Source: Sphingomonas sp. UBA1000 | GTDB taxonomy: Bacteria; Pseudomonadota; Alphaproteobacteria; Sphingomonadales; Sphingomonadaceae | Reading direction: 5' to 3' | Assembly: GCA_002291855.1 (NCBI GenBank) | Contig: DBAW01000178.1 | Coordinates: 1-6,152 of the forward strand | DNA length: 6,152 nt | Part shown: in pieces, positions 5,473 through 6,152 of the stretch | How the letters are laid out: every line of letters begins with the position of its first letter | Position numbering within the stretch: the first letter of the stretch is position 1 | Notes under the pieces: generated by a model | What the model was told of the DNA's origin: nothing | Databases searched by the model: none | The model's input: only the letters and a program-made list of their open reading frames with translations | Program-made: the position numbers and the translations under genes

Positions 5473-6152
5473 CCGCGCCGCTGCTGTCGCCCGCCCGGCA
5501 GGATGACGATCCCGATGCCGCGCTGCGCCCCAAGACGCTTGAGGAGTTTGTCGGCCAGGAAGCGGCGCGCGCCAATCTGCGCGTGTTCATCGACAGCGCC
5601 CGGCTGCGCGGCGAGGCGCTCGATCATGTGCTGTTCTTCGGCCCGCCGGGGCTGGGCAAGACGACGCTCGCCCAGATCGTCGCCCGCGAAATGGGGGTCA
5701 GCTTCCGCGCCACCTCCGGCCCGGTGATCGCCAAGGCCGGCGATCTGGCGGCGCTGCTGACCAACCTTGAATCGGGCGATGTGCTGTTCATCGACGAGAT
5801 TCACCGGCTCAATCCGGCGGTCGAGGAGGTGCTCTATCCGGCGATGGAGGACCGCGCGCTCGATCTGATGATCGGCGAAGGGCCGTCGGCACGCTCGGTG
5901 CGGATCGATCTGCCGCCCTTCACGCTGGTCGGCGCGACGACGCGGCAGGGATTGCTGGCGACGCCGCTGCGCGACCGGTTCGGCATTCCGGTCCGGCTGA
6001 ACTTCTACACGGTGGCCGAGCTGGAACGGGTGGTGACGCGCGGGGCGCGGCTGCTCGGCATCGGCATCGATGCCGACGGCGCCAGCGAGATTGCGCGGCG
6101 CGCGCGCGGCACCCCGCGCGTCGCCGGGCGGCTGCTGCGGCGGGTGCGCGAC
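5469..6152 (+). CDS. ruvB: Holliday junction helicase RuvB, 3' end cut by window
   Basis: The first 228 codons of RuvB, open to the window edge. Usual length is about 335-350 aa, so the last third, mostly the winged-helix DNA-binding domain, is outside. RuvB is the hexameric AAA+ motor that drives branch migration on RuvA-bound junctions. Motifs in order: RPKTLEEFVGQ (20-30), Walker A GPPGLGKT (58-65), Walker B LFIDEIHRL (106-114), sensor 1 GATTR (155-159), arginine-finger region PLRDRFGIPVRL (166-177), and the sensor 2 segment GTPRVAGRLLRRVRD (214-228) at the window end. The ATG at 5469 overlaps the ruvA stop and no strong Shine-Dalgarno is seen, so coupling to ruvA is likely. The truncation comes from the window boundary and nothing suggests a broken gene. 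Confidence 0.97.
   Translation, partial: MTAPLLSPARQDDDPDAALRPKTLEEFVGQEAARANLRVFIDSARLRGEALDHVLFFGPPGLGKTTLAQIVAREMGVSFRATSGPVIAKAGDLAALLTNLESGDVLFIDEIHRLNPAVEEVLYPAMEDRALDLMIGEGPSARSVRIDLPPFTLVGATTRQGLLATPLRDRFGIPVRLNFYTVAELERVVTRGARLLGIGIDADGASEIARRARGTPRVAGRLLRRVRD

Overview
The window looks like ordinary chromosome from a GC-rich alphaproteobacterium, most likely a sphingomonad (Sphingomonas, Sphingobium or a relative). The reasons are the high G+C with G/C-rich third codon positions, a GapR (DUF2312) protein and a DUF1244 protein that are typical of alphaproteobacteria, and a yebC-ruvC-ruvA-ruvB order. The genus is inferred from gene content and protein style, not from a search. I see no tRNA, rRNA, CRISPR array, insertion sequence, phage gene or attachment site.

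Layout. One gene lies on the minus strand: pyruvate kinase (1-1473), complete, with its stop codon at the very edge of the window. A 61-base divergent intergenic region (1474-1534) separates it from a rightward run of genes that continues to the end of the window. The run starts with a DUF1244 protein (1535-1840). Its stop overlaps the start of an exported metal-dependent amidohydrolase of the COG1228, prolidase-like group (1837-3222). After an 88-base gap with two hairpins come gapR (3311-3550), yebC (3581-4324), ruvC (4350-4826), ruvA (4858-5472) and the first 228 codons of ruvB (5469-6152, cut by the window edge). Every non-coding gap is under 90 bases.

How the genes work together. RuvA, RuvB and RuvC form the Holliday-junction branch-migration and resolution machinery. 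RuvA binds the junction, RuvB is the hexameric AAA+ motor, and RuvC is the endonuclease. YebC is a TACO1-family protein that very commonly sits next to ruvC. GapR binds overtwisted DNA ahead of forks and RNA polymerase, so the right half of the window is themed on DNA topology, recombination and translation support. The left half is central metabolism (pyk) plus a two-gene unit joining a small CxxC protein of unknown function to a periplasmic or secreted peptidase-like enzyme.

I found no undescribed system. The points most worth checking are the K+-independence signature in pyruvate kinase, the coupling of DUF1244 to an exported hydrolase, GapR placed just before yebC-ruvCAB, the overlap of a hairpin with a candidate gapR promoter, and an altered acidic pin in RuvA.
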